The notes: a model not told the origin generated them from the sequence alone. Shown: positions 33,404-42,961, counted from the stretch's first letter. The stretch is 64,000 nt of DNA from Rhodoferax sp. (GCA_029866205.1 JARWZT010000009.1:1-64000); one strand, 5' to 3'. Numbers and translations are program-made.

Positions 33404-35041
33404 TCAGGCCATCTTGCGTTGCAGGCGCTGTGCATCCACCAGTTTGGCCAGTCGCGCGGGCACGGGAAGGGGCTCACCATGGATCTGCGCCACCAGCAGT
33501 TCGGCGCAAAGTGCGGCCAGTGTCAGGCCACGGGCACCCATGGCGGCGCTGATCCACAGACTGGCGTCGGGCGTTGCTTGCACGGCCCCCACCAGTGGTA
33601 GGCGGTCGTGTGACACGCAGCGCTGGTTTTGCCAGAGTTGCACTTGGGCCGCATCAAACTGCGGCGCCACGGCTGCTGCGACCTCTGGCAGATAGCGTGC
33701 GACGCGCTCATGGTTGGCCCGATGCTGCGCCTGTGTATCCGCGTTCAATTGGGCCTCAAAGCTGGCCCCGGCCAGCCAGCTTTGGCCCAGTTTTGGGGCC
33801 AGAGGCACCGAGGGCAAAAAATTGCCGTGCCCCTGTACCGGCTGGGTAGGAAAAGGCGGCAGACCTGCGGCGTTTCCGATGCTGACGCCTCCGTATCGGG
33901 GGTGCAGACGGGCGAGCGCCTCGCGCACGCACGGTGCTGGGTCAGCGGTGGCCAGCAGGCGCGCGCTATCCAGGGCGCTTGCGACGACCACCACGGAGCT
34001 GCGCGCCTGCTCCCTGCCGTCTTCGTCCAGGCAAACCCATTCCTGCTCATCGCGTGCGATGTGGTGAATCCTGGCGTGGCCGGTGAAGGCAATGCCTGCG
34101 GTGTTCAGCCACGCCCGAACCATGGCTTCGGGTTTCAGCCAGAAGGCCTCGGGGATCCACTGCGGTGCGCCCGCGGCCGGGCCGGCGGGCGGGTCGGTGC
34201 GGTTTCGCCATGCGCCGCTGGCGTCCCAGTCTTGGCCACGCACCAACAAGGCGTTCGCATGCTGGCGCATCAGGGCACAGCCGCTGCGGGTGAGTTGGGA
34301 CAAGGGACCGTTGTCTTCGCTGGGCAAAGGGCTGACCAATCCGGCAGGCAGGCCTGACGCGCCACCCGCTGGCTGGCCTTGGCCGTCCAAGACCCTGACC
34401 TGCCAACCCCGCAGGGCCAAGGCACGGGCCACGCTAGCCCCGCTGATTCCGGCACCGATCACGGTGCAATGCTGCGGTCGGCTCCAGACGGGGCGCGGCC
34501 ACTGGCGGCTGCGCTGAATAGGCCAAGCGGGGTCAAACACCCATTGCAACGCGGCAGTGGCGCGAAAGCCCTGTGCGCTCAGGGCCAGCGTAGCGTTCGA
34601 ATCAGGCGCGCCCAGCGCGCTTGCGTATTGCAGGCGGGTGCCCCGTTTGCAGCATTTCACAAGCGCGCCAAGGGCCGCAGCGTCCTCAAAATCGGCGCCC
34701 AGGTAGACGCAATCCGCCTGCAGTTTTTGTTGGGAAAGCGTGCTTCGGGTGTCGCCCCGGCACAGGGTGAGTGAGATGCGTCCACCGTCCAGCAGCAATC
34801 GGTGAAACCCGGTGCCCGTGTCCAACGTGGATAAGGCCGCGGCCCATTGTTGGTCCTCTGCATCGACGTTGACTGCGGACTGCGGGGCTTCGTCCGTCAA
34901 CAGGCCAACGTAATGAAGAATTTGGCCTTGTCGTGCAGCTAGACGCCACGCTCGACAAAACGCCAGGAACCGTGCGCCATCGGCAAAATCGGTCTCCAGA
35001 ATCGTCCACGCTGGCTGTCCAGCGTGAGCGGGATCAGGCAA
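33404..35041 (-). CDS. mnmC: tRNA 5-methylaminomethyl-2-thiouridine biosynthesis protein MnmC, with shortened MnmD part
   Basis: At least 545 residues. The C-terminal FAD-dependent oxidase domain is complete: VIGAGISGASVARALALRGW (about residue 192), GGVSIGNAAG and the final AAMGARGLTLAALCAELL. It removes the carboxymethyl group from cmnm5U34. The N-terminal part corresponds to the MnmD methyltransferase but is short, and its SAM motif reads LETDFADGARFL where functional homologues have LETGFGLGLNFL. The marked start is TTG at 35041; the frame stays open upstream across the yggX stop. Methyltransferase activity is doubtful. Confidence 0.8.
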   Translation of the reverse strand: MPDPAHAGQPAWTILETDFADGARFLAFCRAWRLAARQGQILHYVGLLTDEAPQSAVNVDAEDQQWAAALSTLDTGTGFHRLLLDGGRISLTLCRGDTRSTLSQQKLQADCVYLGADFEDAAALGALVKCCKRGTRLQYASALGAPDSNATLALSAQGFRATAALQWVFDPAWPIQRSRQWPRPVWSRPQHCTVIGAGISGASVARALALRGWQVRVLDGQGQPAGGASGLPAGLVSPLPSEDNGPLSQLTRSGCALMRQHANALLVRGQDWDASGAWRNRTDPPAGPAAGAPQWIPEAFWLKPEAMVRAWLNTAGIAFTGHARIHHIARDEQEWVCLDEDGREQARSSVVVVASALDSARLLATADPAPCVREALARLHPRYGGVSIGNAAGLPPFPTQPVQGHGNFLPSVPLAPKLGQSWLAGASFEAQLNADTQAQHRANHERVARYLPEVAAAVAPQFDAAQVQLWQNQRCVSHDRLPLVGAVQATPDASLWISAAMGARGLTLAALCAELLVAQIHGEPLPVPARLAKLVDAQRLQRKMA

Positions 35042-35070
35042 TAACGGTTCGATGGGCAGCTTGGGCAGAA

Positions 35071-35343
35071 TCAGGCTGCCGGGGGGACGTAACCTTGTGC
35101 CGCATCGGCGCCACCACCAAAGAAGTGGTTTTCCATTTGACGTGCCAGATACTGCCGCGCACGTGCGTCGGCAAGGTTGAGGCGGTTTTCATTGACCAGC
35201 ATGGTTTGGTGCTTCAGCCAGGCAGCCCAGGCTTCTTTGCTGACACCCTCCCAAATGCGCTTGCCGAGTTCGCCGGGGTAGGGCGGAAAATCCAGTCCTT
35301 CGGCCTCGGTGCCAAGTTTGATGCAGTGAACGGTGCGTGCCAT
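35071..35343 (-). CDS. yggX: Probable Fe(II)-trafficking / oxidative-damage protection protein
   Basis: A 90-residue YggX protein. [20 protein letters not shown] (conserved Cys near residue 6) and [20 protein letters not shown] are diagnostic, followed by LARQYLA-type sequence and MENHFFG. The family protects iron-sulfur enzymes from oxidants. ATG at 35343 gives the family length. It lies just ahead of mnmC on the same strand, and the mnmC frame may overlap its end. Confidence 0.95.
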   Translation of the reverse strand: MARTVHCIKLGTEAEGLDFPPYPGELGKRIWEGVSKEAWAAWLKHQTMLVNENRLNLADARARQYLARQMENHFFGGGADAAQGYVPPAA

Positions 35344-35435
35344 GGGGTGCCTTAATGACGAAAAAATGCGGTTGAAAAAGAGACCGGATCTTATTCGTTT
35401 TGCGCCAACCCCCAAGGGCCAGTGGGCGGTAGCTG

Positions 35436-35927
35436 TCAGCCGTTTGGGTCTTTGGGTGCGGGAGCCAGGCTGCGGCGGATCTCGTCGAGCTTGGTCTCAA
35501 AATCAAAGTCGTCCGGCTCCTCAAACTCCAAAAAAGCCGGCGGTGGCGGCGGGTTGCTGCGGTTCAAGTGCTTGATGGGGCAAAAATACGCCTCGGTCCG
35601 TCCAATGACCGCCGACACAAACGCGACGACGCCCACGCCATAGGCACAGTAAGTGCAGTGAAATTTGGAAACCCAATCGAGGTATTTCAGCTCTTGGCGG
35701 TCAAAAATAATGAAGTCGCGCCGCGAAACCTGGGCGATGTTGTAGACCGGGAAACAGGTCGCTTGGTAAAAAGAAACACAGATGTCCAGCAATAGCAGGG
35801 GAACAAACATGCTGTAAATGATGGGCCTGGTAATCAGGTTGATGGGGCGCGACCGGCGCCACAGCGCAACCAGGCCGATCTGGTGGTTGGTTTTGCCAAC
35901 CGGCGTGCCGGTTTCTTGAAAAATCAT
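35436..35927 (-). CDS. Hypothetical membrane protein with conserved cysteines
   Basis: A 163-residue protein with two hydrophobic segments near residues 38-55 and 98-115. Between them lies [16 protein letters not shown], a CxxC pair at the edge of the second helix, and a further Cys is in YFCPIKH. The C-terminal third is acidic and proline-rich ([20 protein letters not shown]). The C-x-x-C near a membrane segment could hold a metal or disulfide. I do not recognise a characterised family. ATG at 35927 is chosen; an upstream ATG would add 21 basic residues. Confidence 0.65.
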   Translation of the reverse strand: MIFQETGTPVGKTNHQIGLVALWRRSRPINLITRPIIYSMFVPLLLLDICVSFYQATCFPVYNIAQVSRRDFIIFDRQELKYLDWVSKFHCTYCAYGVGVVAFVSAVIGRTEAYFCPIKHLNRSNPPPPPAFLEFEEPDDFDFETKLDEIRRSLAPAPKDPNG

Positions 35928-36242
35928 CTTGAAAACGCCTTTGGGTTCAAAACGCAGGTTTGACGACCGGCGCAGGGGACAAGGCCTCATTGAAGCGCAG
36001 GGTGTTCCCCGGTGTCAAAATTTTCAGACCGGTGCGTGACGCAGATCAAGCGACCGGCCAAATGCCCCCTGTTTGGTCCTGCGGGGCCAACTAATTGACA
36101 TGCATCACTGTCCACAGAAAAGGCCGCTCTAGGATGACCCACGTGGTTTTGGAGCCCGTTCGCATGCGCGGAGGGTGTTCCGTCCCGCCGGACGCTTCTC
36201 GCGCCGTACCCCCGTCCCCACAGTGCCTATACGGAGCATGTG
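35928..36242 (+). promoter_or_regulatory. Intergenic region with FNR-type promoter for the cbpM-like gene
   Basis: TTGACATGCATCAC (36095-36108) resembles the FNR/Anr/CRP-family box TTGAT-N4-ATCAA with one mismatch in each half. TAGGAT (36130-36135) lies at the -10 distance that would place the box near -41 (class II activation). The remaining leader, about 100 bases, is GC-rich and without an ORF. Confidence 0.45.
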
Positions 36243-36569
36243 ATGCCAATTCAAGTGTTTGACGCCACGCTGCAGCAGCCGATGGATTACCTGTCGACGG
36301 CGGAGGTGATTACGCTGTGCGAGCTCAATGAAGAGGAAATCGCAGAGTTGATTGAGTACGGTGCGCTGAGCTCAGACATGGAAGTCGAGGAAAATATTTT
36401 TTTCTCGGCACAGCGGGTTCAACATCTCAAAACCGCCAGTCAACACCGCCGGGACTATGACCTGGACCTGTTTGCCGTGGTTCTGTTGATGGGCTACCTG
36501 CAGGAGATTGCCGACCTCAAGCAGCAAGTGATCAACTTGCAGGCCATCGTTCAGCAGTCGATTCGCTAG
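36243..36569 (+). CDS. cbpM: Chaperone modulator CbpM-like protein
   Basis: A 108-residue protein like CbpM, the small partner that inhibits the DnaJ-like co-chaperone CbpA. The MerR-like N-terminal helix region is MDYLSTAEVITLCELNEEEI, and the middle IEYGALSS recalls CbpM. The C-terminal half (about 60-108) is a predicted helix/coiled coil (LQEIADLKQQVINLQAIVQQ). No cbpA gene is adjacent. The start is ATG at 36243; GTG just before is possible. The gene follows an FNR-type promoter. Confidence 0.65.
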   Translation: MPIQVFDATLQQPMDYLSTAEVITLCELNEEEIAELIEYGALSSDMEVEENIFFSAQRVQHLKTASQHRRDYDLDLFAVVLLMGYLQEIADLKQQVINLQAIVQQSIR

Positions 36570-36684
36570 GCATGCTGGCATGGCACTGTCTTCCGGTCGT
36601 TCTTTTCCCCAATTGGATGCGTCCGTCAGCCCTTGGCGGGATAATGAATCAAGGGCGTCTGTGCCCGGTTGTCAAGGATTGAGC

Positions 36685-37194
36685 GTGAACTTGGTTTTGT
36701 ACTGGCTGAGCCATCGGCCGCGGCAAATTTTTGCCTTGGTCAGTCTGGCATGCCTGGCTTTATTGGTATTTGGTCTGTACCTGCAGCACGTCGTAGGGCT
36801 TGAGCCCTGTCCGATGTGCATCGTCCAACGCTACGCCATGCTGCTGGTGGCGCTGGTGGCTGGTTTTGCCGCCAGCCGCAGCAGCCGGGGCGCATGGTTG
36901 GTGTCCAGCGTGCTACTGGTAGGGATTTCGGGATTGGGTGCTTTTGTGGCGGCCCGCCAAAGCTGGTTGCAGTGGTATCCGCCCGAGGTTTTGAGCTGCG
37001 GCCGTGATCTGTACGGCATGATCGAAAACTTTCCCCTGCAGCGCGTCGTTCCCATGATTTTCAAGGGCAGCGGCGACTGCTCCGCTGTCGACTGGACCTT
37101 TTTGGGTGGTTCGATCGCCAACTGGTCTTTTCTGTGTTTCTGTGGGATTGCGCTGACCGCACTGGCCCTGATTTTGGGGCGTTCGCGGGGGTAA
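36685..37194 (+). CDS. dsbB: Disulfide bond formation protein B
   Basis: A 169-residue inner-membrane protein with four helices. The first periplasmic loop has the redox pair in LEPCPMCIVQRYAM (about residue 45). The second has Cys in VLSCGRDLYG and in GSGDCSAVDW. It reoxidises DsbA and passes electrons to quinone. GTG at 36685 follows AAGGA and gives the family length; the longer upstream frame adds 35 residues without similarity and would begin 10 bases after cbpM. Confidence 0.93.
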   Translation: MNLVLYWLSHRPRQIFALVSLACLALLVFGLYLQHVVGLEPCPMCIVQRYAMLLVALVAGFAASRSSRGAWLVSSVLLVGISGLGAFVAARQSWLQWYPPEVLSCGRDLYGMIENFPLQRVVPMIFKGSGDCSAVDWTFLGGSIANWSFLCFCGIALTALALILGRSRG

Positions 37195-37231
37195 ATCCCA
37201 ACGACGCCGTCACCATCGCCGCGACGGTCGC

Positions 37232-38584
37232 CTAAGGCACCAGCTTTTTCACCAAGACCTGGCTTTTGCGGTCCCAGTTGTATTTGCGCTTGCGGGCATC
37301 GGGCAGCCAGTCGGGGTCGACCAGCACGAAGCCGCGCTTCAAAAACCAGTGTGTGGTGCGGGTCGTGAGCACAAAAATACTGTCCAGCCCCGCAGCCTTG
37401 GCACGCTGCTCAATCCGCTTGAGCACCCGCTCGCCGTCGCCCTGGCCCTGCACCTCGGGAGACACAGTCAGCGCCGCCATCTCGGCGGTTTTGGCCTCCG
37501 GGTACGCATAGAGCGCGGCACAGGCAAAAATCACTCCGTCATGCTCAATGACGGTGTAGTAGCCCGCATCGCGCTCGATCTCGGTGCGGCTGCGCTTGAC
37601 CAGGGTGCCGTCTTGCTCGAACGGCTCAATAAGTTTCAGGATGCCGCCCACGTCGTCCTCGGTGGCTTCGCGCAGGCTCTCCAACTTCTCATCCACGATC
37701 ATGGTGCCGATGCCGTCGTGCACATACACCTCCAACAAGATGGAGCCGTCGACCGCGTAGGGAATGATATGGCTGCGCTCCACGCCTGATTTGCAGGCAC
37801 GCACGCAGTGCTGCAAGTAAAAGCCGGTATCCGTAGGGTGGTTGGCGGGGGGAAGCTCCGCCAGCAGCTGCTCGGCGGCGGCCAGTGGCAGCTCGGTGTC
37901 AATCGGGTTGTCTTCGCCAGCCGGCTCTTCGGGACGCATCCGCAGGCCGGGGATTTCGGTCAGGAAAATCAGTTTATCGGCCTGCAGGGCGGTGGCCACT
38001 GAGGTGGCAACTTCTTCCATGGTCAGGTTAAAGGCCTCGCCGGTCGGCGAAAACCCAAACGGCGACAAAAGCAACAATGCCCCCATGTCCAGCACCTTGC
38101 TGATGCCCGCCGTGTCGACCTTGCGCACCACGCCCGAATGCTGAAAATCCACGCCGTCCACAATGCCGACCGGCCGAGCGGTGATGAAATTGCCCGAAAT
38201 CACCCGCACCGTGGAGTCCGCCATGGGCGTGTTGGGCAGGCCTTGGCTGAAAGCGGCCTCAATCTCGTAGCGCAACTGGCCGGCGGCCTCTTGCGCGCAG
38301 TCCAACGCCACCTCGTCGGTAATGCGGATGCCGTGAGAATACTTGGGCACATGGCCCTTGGCCTGCAATTGCTCATTGACCTGGGGCCGAAAGCCGTGCA
38401 CCAGCACAATTTTCACGCCCATGCTCTGGATCATGGCCAGGTCTTGCGCCAGATGCGGCAACTTGCCCGCCGCCACCGCCTCGCCCGCAATGCCGACCAC
38501 AAAAGTCTGGTTGCGAAACTTGTGGATATACGGCGCCACCGAGCGAAACCAGGGTACAAAGGTGAAATTGAAGACGGAGGTCAT
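37232..38584 (-). CDS. argA: Amino-acid N-acetyltransferase (N-acetylglutamate synthase)
   Basis: A 450-residue ArgA that makes N-acetylglutamate, the first step of arginine synthesis. The N-terminal amino-acid-kinase domain shows VVGIAGEAVAAGKL and VHGFRPQVNEQL (about residues 30-70) and binds the feedback inhibitor arginine. The C-terminal GNAT domain shows AALTVSPEVQGQGDGERVLK (about 385-405). It is convergent with dsbB. Length matches the classical two-domain ArgA. Confidence 0.95.
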   Translation of the reverse strand: MTSVFNFTFVPWFRSVAPYIHKFRNQTFVVGIAGEAVAAGKLPHLAQDLAMIQSMGVKIVLVHGFRPQVNEQLQAKGHVPKYSHGIRITDEVALDCAQEAAGQLRYEIEAAFSQGLPNTPMADSTVRVISGNFITARPVGIVDGVDFQHSGVVRKVDTAGISKVLDMGALLLLSPFGFSPTGEAFNLTMEEVATSVATALQADKLIFLTEIPGLRMRPEEPAGEDNPIDTELPLAAAEQLLAELPPANHPTDTGFYLQHCVRACKSGVERSHIIPYAVDGSILLEVYVHDGIGTMIVDEKLESLREATEDDVGGILKLIEPFEQDGTLVKRSRTEIERDAGYYTVIEHDGVIFACAALYAYPEAKTAEMAALTVSPEVQGQGDGERVLKRIEQRAKAAGLDSIFVLTTRTTHWFLKRGFVLVDPDWLPDARKRKYNWDRKSQVLVKKLVP

Positions 38585-38830
38585 GGGCGGTGGTGTGGCA
38601 AAAAGGTGGGCGGCTGACCGCTTAATGTACCGAAAGTGGGGCGTCTGGCTTGCGCGGTGCCGGGGGAGGCGAGCAGTACCGGGGTACGAGGCCCAAGCCT
38701 ATTTCGGTTGCCAGATTCTTTTGGTGGTAGCTTAGCGTCGATTTGGACGCTGAAAACACCCACCAGACTGCTCTTGGAGTAATGCAAACGATGCAAAAAA
38801 GCGAGCCTGACGCGCTGGGATAATCCGTGG

Positions 38831-41800
38831 GTGAACGCCCCTGACTCTTCCAAACCCCTCATCATCGATTTCCCCGAAAACCTGCCCGTCTCTGCTCGGC
38901 GCGAGGAAATCATGGCCGCGCTGGCGGCGCACCAGGTCATCATCGTGTGTGGCGAGACCGGCTCTGGCAAGACGACGCAGCTGCCCAAGATCGCGCTGGC
39001 CATGGGTCGGGGACTGTGCAATTACCCCACCACGCTGGCGGACGGTCGGCCTGCGCCGCGCGGCAAGCTGATTGGCCACACCCAGCCCCGGCGCATTGCG
39101 GCCAGCAGCGTGGCCAAGCGGATTGCCGAGGAGTTGAAGACGCCGCTGGGTGAGGTGGTAGGCTTCAAGGTGCGTTTTCAGGACCGTCTCTCGCGCGACG
39201 CCTCGGTCAAGCTCATGACCGATGGCATTTTGCTGGCCGAGACGCAGACCGACCCACTGCTGAACGCCTACGACACCATCATCATCGACGAGGCGCACGA
39301 GCGCAGCCTGAACATTGACTTTTTGCTGGGCTACTTGCGCCAAATACTGCCGCGCCGCCCCGATCTGAAAGTCATCGTGACGTCCGCCACGATTGACGCG
39401 CAGCGCTTTGCCGACCACTTTGCCAGCCTGCGGCCTACGCCTGATGGCCGAAAGCTGGTTCCTGCCCCGGTGATCATGGTCTCGGGCCGCATGTTCCCCG
39501 TCGAACAGCGCTACCGCCCCTTTGAGGAAAGCCGCGAGTACGACCTGAACAACGCTATTGCCGATGGCGTGGACGAGCTGTGGCGCGGCGGGGTGGGCGG
39601 CGATATCTTGGTGTTCCTGCCTGGTGAGCGTGAGATTCGCGAGGCGGCAGACCATTTGCGCAAGCACCTGAGCCACCAGCCGGTGATGCGCGGCTGCGAA
39701 GTGTTGCCCTTGTTTGCACGCTTGAGTCCTGCTGAACAAGACCGCATTTTTGACGGCCACACCGGGCGGCGGGTAGTGCTGGCCACCAATGTGGCCGAGA
39801 CCTCGCTCACGGTGCCGGGCATTCGTTATGTGATTGATGCGGGCACGGCGCGCGTCAAGCGCTACAGTTTTCGTAGCAAGGTGGAGCAATTGTTGGTCGA
39901 GCCGATCAGCCAAAGCTCGGCTAACCAGCGCGCCGGGCGTTGCGGTCGGGTGGCCGACGGCGTGTGTATCCGCCTGTATGACCAAAAAGACTTTGAAGGG
40001 CGTGATCGTTTTACCGACCCTGAGATTTTGCGATCTTCACTTGCTGGCGTGATTTTGCGGATGAAGTCTTTGCGGCTGGGCGTGGTGGAAGACTTTCCTT
40101 TTATCGAAAGCCCATCGGGTCGCGCCATTGCTGACGGGTACCAGCTACTCAACGAACTGGGCGCCGTCGACGATGCCAACGAGCTGACGCCGCTGGGCCA
40201 AGAGCTCGCGCGCCTGCCGCTGGACCCGCGCGTGGGCCGCATGATCCTGGAGGCGCGCAGTCGCCAGGCCTTGGACGAAGTGTTGATCATTGCTTCGGCA
40301 CTGAGCGTGCAAGACGTGCGCGACCGCCCCATGGACCTGCAGGCCCAAGCGGACCAGGCGCACGCCAAGTTTGACGACGAGCGCAGCGAATTCAGCGGCT
40401 ACCTGAAGCTGTGGAAATGGATTGCGGATGCGCGGGGCGATAAATCGAGTGCTTCAGAGTCCGGTTCGCCAGCGCAAAGGAAATTGGGGTCAGATCCCGA
40501 TTTTGCAAAGCGAAACTCGGGCTCTGACCCCAATTTCCGGTATCCGCCGACACCCAGCGCTCACAAACTCAGCAATCGCCAATACGAACAACTGCTGCGC
40601 CAGAATTTTGTCAACATTCGCCGCCTGCGCGAGTGGAAGGACATTCACAGCCAGCTCCACACGGTGGTCGCCGAGCACAAGTGGCGGCTTAACACCACAC
40701 CCGCGTCTTACGACCAGTTGCACCTGTCCATGTTGGCTGGTTTGTTGGGCAATGTGGGATGCAAGGTGGAGAACGAGGGGCAGCAGGGCGAGTACCTGGG
40801 CGCCCGCAGCATCAAGTTTTTTGCCCATCCGGGCGCACACCTGGCCAAAAAGCCGGGGCGCTGGATTGTGGCGGCTGAGCTCGTAGAAACCACTCGGTTG
40901 TTTGGCCGCGGCATTGCCAATATTGACCCCCAGTGGATTGAACAAGTGGGTGGCCATTTGCTCAAAAAGCAGCTGCTTGACCCCCATTGGGAGAAAAAGG
41001 CGGCCGAGGTGGTGGCGCTGGAGCGGGCCACGCTGTACGGCATCGTGGTCTACAGCGGTCGGCGAGTGAACTATGGCCGGGTGGACCTGCCGGGTGCGCG
41101 CGAGGTCTTTATCCGAGAAGCGCTGGTGGCTGGCCAGTGGGACAGCCCGTTGCCGTTTTTGGCGGCCAACCTGAAACTTATCAAACAAGTGGAGGAGCTC
41201 GAACACAAGGCGCGCCGGCAGGACGTGCTCGTGGATGAGGAGCTGATCTACGCTTTTTATGACCAGCAGTTGCCCGCCGATGTGTGCAGCGGCTTTAGCT
41301 GCGAGCGCTGGTACCGTGAAGAAGTCAAAAAGCAGCCCCAGCTTTTGCTGTTGACCCGTGAAGAGCTGATGCGCCACGAGGCTGCAGGCATCACCACCGC
41401 CATGTTCCCCAAGACGATTCGCCTGGGCGGCGTCGATTGCACTGCGAGCTATTTGCACGCCCCTGGCGATGCGCTGGACGGAGTTACGGTGACGGTCCCC
41501 TTGTTTGTGCTCAACCAGGTGAACGACGACCGTGGCGAATGGCTGGTGCCAGGGATGTTGAAAGAAAAAGTGCAGGCGCTGATCAAGACCTTGCACCAGC
41601 GGCCCCGCTCGCGCTTGGTGCCCCTGCCAGAAACCGCCGCCCGTATGGCCGCCACCCTGAGCGATGAGCGCTTTGGCGCGGGCAGTCTGGTGGATGCGGT
41701 GCTCAAACTCGTGCGCGAAGCCACGGCCTTGGACGTGGTGCGTGCGGACATCAAGGCCGATATGCTGAGCCCCCACTTTTTCATGAATTTCAAGGTGGTG

Positions 41801-42925
41801 GACGAGCATGGCCGACAACTGGGCCAAAGCCGTAACCTGGGCGCACTCAAAGCGGAATGGGGCAAGCAGGCACGTGGGGCGTTTCAGGCCTTGGCGTCTT
41901 TGAAGTTGGGGCAGGGCGCCGCCAGAGCAACGGGTGCGTTGGGCGAGGGCAGTGCCGCTGCAGCGCCGGCCACCGTGGTACCAGCGGCCCCCCATGTCAA
42001 AGCGGCACCCGCACCTGCCAAAGCAGCAACCAACGCGCCGAATATCGTGGACCAGCGTTTTACCGCCTGGACCTTTGGCGAGTTGCCTGAGTTGCTGGAA
42101 ATCCGCAAGGGCGCGCAAACGCTGATTGGCTTTCCCGCGTTGATGGACGCGGGCGATGCGGTGACCATCGAAGTGTTTGACGAGCCCGAGGTGGCCGCCG
42201 CCAAACACCGCGCCGGCCTGCGCCGCCTGTTTGCACTGCAAATCAAAGACGCGCTCAAATACCTCGAAAAGAACATTCCAGACCTGCAAAAAATGGCGGT
42301 GTCCTACTTGCAGGTGGGGCGGGGCGAGGCGGCAACACAACTCGGTGGCACCGTTGAAGAGTTGCGCGCCCAGATCATTGCGTTGGCGCTGGACCGTGCC
42401 TTTTTGCTGGATTCGCTACCGACAGACGAGTTTGCCTTTAAGCGCCGGCTCGAAGAAGGCCGTGGGCGCCTGACTTTGATTGCCAACGAAGTGGCGCGAC
42501 TGGCCGGCGTCATATTGGTCGAGTTTGCAACCGCCGCCCGCAAGATCAAGGACAGCAAAAATGCGCCCGATGCCAGTGCGGACGCGCAGCAGCAGTTGCA
42601 GCGCCTGATTCCCAAGCAGTTTTTATTGGCCACACCCTGGGATCGTCTGCAGCACCTGGCGCGCTACTGCAAAGCCGTGACGCTGCGGCTGGACAAAATC
42701 CGCGCTGATCCGGCACGCGATGCCGCACGCTTGGCCGAACTGCGGCCGCTGGAACAGCGCTACTGGCGCCTTGTGGCCGAGCGCAAGGGCGCCGTAGACG
42801 AGCGTATGGCGGAGTTCCGCTGGCTGCTTGAAGAGCTGCGCGTGAGCTTTTTTGCCCAGGAACTTCGCACGCCGCAGCCTGTGAGCGTCAAGCGGCTTGA
42901 AAAGGCCTGGACGCAGCTGGCCTGA
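38831..42925 (+). CDS. hrpA: ATP-dependent RNA helicase HrpA
   Basis: A 1364-residue DEAH-box helicase. Walker A GETGSGKTTQLPK is near residue 40, DEAHERSLNIDF near 155 and SATIDAQRF near 183. Motif VI is in QRAGRCGRVADG near 365. HA2/OB and a long HrpA-specific C-terminal region follow (DUF3418-type). The start is GTG at 38831, as no closer ATG fits. In E. coli HrpA resolves stalled ribosomes. Residues about 540-580 hold an in-frame insertion that encodes KLGSDPDFAKRNSGSDPNF, derived from a 60-base palindrome, between WKWIADARG and HKLSNRQYEQLL, which are normally close together. Confidence 0.95.
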   Translation: MNAPDSSKPLIIDFPENLPVSARREEIMAALAAHQVIIVCGETGSGKTTQLPKIALAMGRGLCNYPTTLADGRPAPRGKLIGHTQPRRIAASSVAKRIAEELKTPLGEVVGFKVRFQDRLSRDASVKLMTDGILLAETQTDPLLNAYDTIIIDEAHERSLNIDFLLGYLRQILPRRPDLKVIVTSATIDAQRFADHFASLRPTPDGRKLVPAPVIMVSGRMFPVEQRYRPFEESREYDLNNAIADGVDELWRGGVGGDILVFLPGEREIREAADHLRKHLSHQPVMRGCEVLPLFARLSPAEQDRIFDGHTGRRVVLATNVAETSLTVPGIRYVIDAGTARVKRYSFRSKVEQLLVEPISQSSANQRAGRCGRVADGVCIRLYDQKDFEGRDRFTDPEILRSSLAGVILRMKSLRLGVVEDFPFIESPSGRAIADGYQLLNELGAVDDANELTPLGQELARLPLDPRVGRMILEARSRQALDEVLIIASALSVQDVRDRPMDLQAQADQAHAKFDDERSEFSGYLKLWKWIADARGDKSSASESGSPAQRKLGSDPDFAKRNSGSDPNFRYPPTPSAHKLSNRQYEQLLRQNFVNIRRLREWKDIHSQLHTVVAEHKWRLNTTPASYDQLHLSMLAGLLGNVGCKVENEGQQGEYLGARSIKFFAHPGAHLAKKPGRWIVAAELVETTRLFGRGIANIDPQWIEQVGGHLLKKQLLDPHWEKKAAEVVALERATLYGIVVYSGRRVNYGRVDLPGAREVFIREALVAGQWDSPLPFLAANLKLIKQVEELEHKARRQDVLVDEELIYAFYDQQLPADVCSGFSCERWYREEVKKQPQLLLLTREELMRHEAAGITTAMFPKTIRLGGVDCTASYLHAPGDALDGVTVTVPLFVLNQVNDDRGEWLVPGMLKEKVQALIKTLHQRPRSRLVPLPETAARMAATLSDERFGAGSLVDAVLKLVREATALDVVRADIKADMLSPHFFMNFKVVDEHGRQLGQSRNLGALKAEWGKQARGAFQALASLKLGQGAARATGALGEGSAAAAPATVVPAAPHVKAAPAPAKAATNAPNIVDQRFTAWTFGELPELLEIRKGAQTLIGFPALMDAGDAVTIEVFDEPEVAAAKHRAGLRRLFALQIKDALKYLEKNIPDLQKMAVSYLQVGRGEAATQLGGTVEELRAQIIALALDRAFLLDSLPTDEFAFKRRLEEGRGRLTLIANEVARLAGVILVEFATAARKIKDSKNAPDASADAQQQLQRLIPKQFLLATPWDRLQHLARYCKAVTLRLDKIRADPARDAARLAELRPLEQRYWRLVAERKGAVDERMAEFRWLLEELRVSFFAQELRTPQPVSVKRLEKAWTQLA
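40479..40538. repeat. REP-like palindrome inserted in frame within hrpA
   Basis: A 16-bp perfect inverted repeat (GGAAATTGGGGTCAGA at 40479-40494 and its complement at 40523-40538) encloses CCCGA/TCGGG and a short centre. The GGGGTCAG core is the type seen in REP sequences linked to RAYT transposases in this order. Its 60 bases equal 20 codons, so the hrpA frame is preserved. Confidence 0.75.
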
Positions 42926-42961
42926 CCCGGCGCAGCGGCGCGCCAACACCCGGCAGACCCG

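Noticed and set aside
40490-42340. A 616-codon minus-strand frame inside hrpA
   Set aside because: It lies wholly inside hrpA, has no recognisable domain and no ribosome-binding site, and has the His/Gln-rich composition of a reverse-complement shadow.
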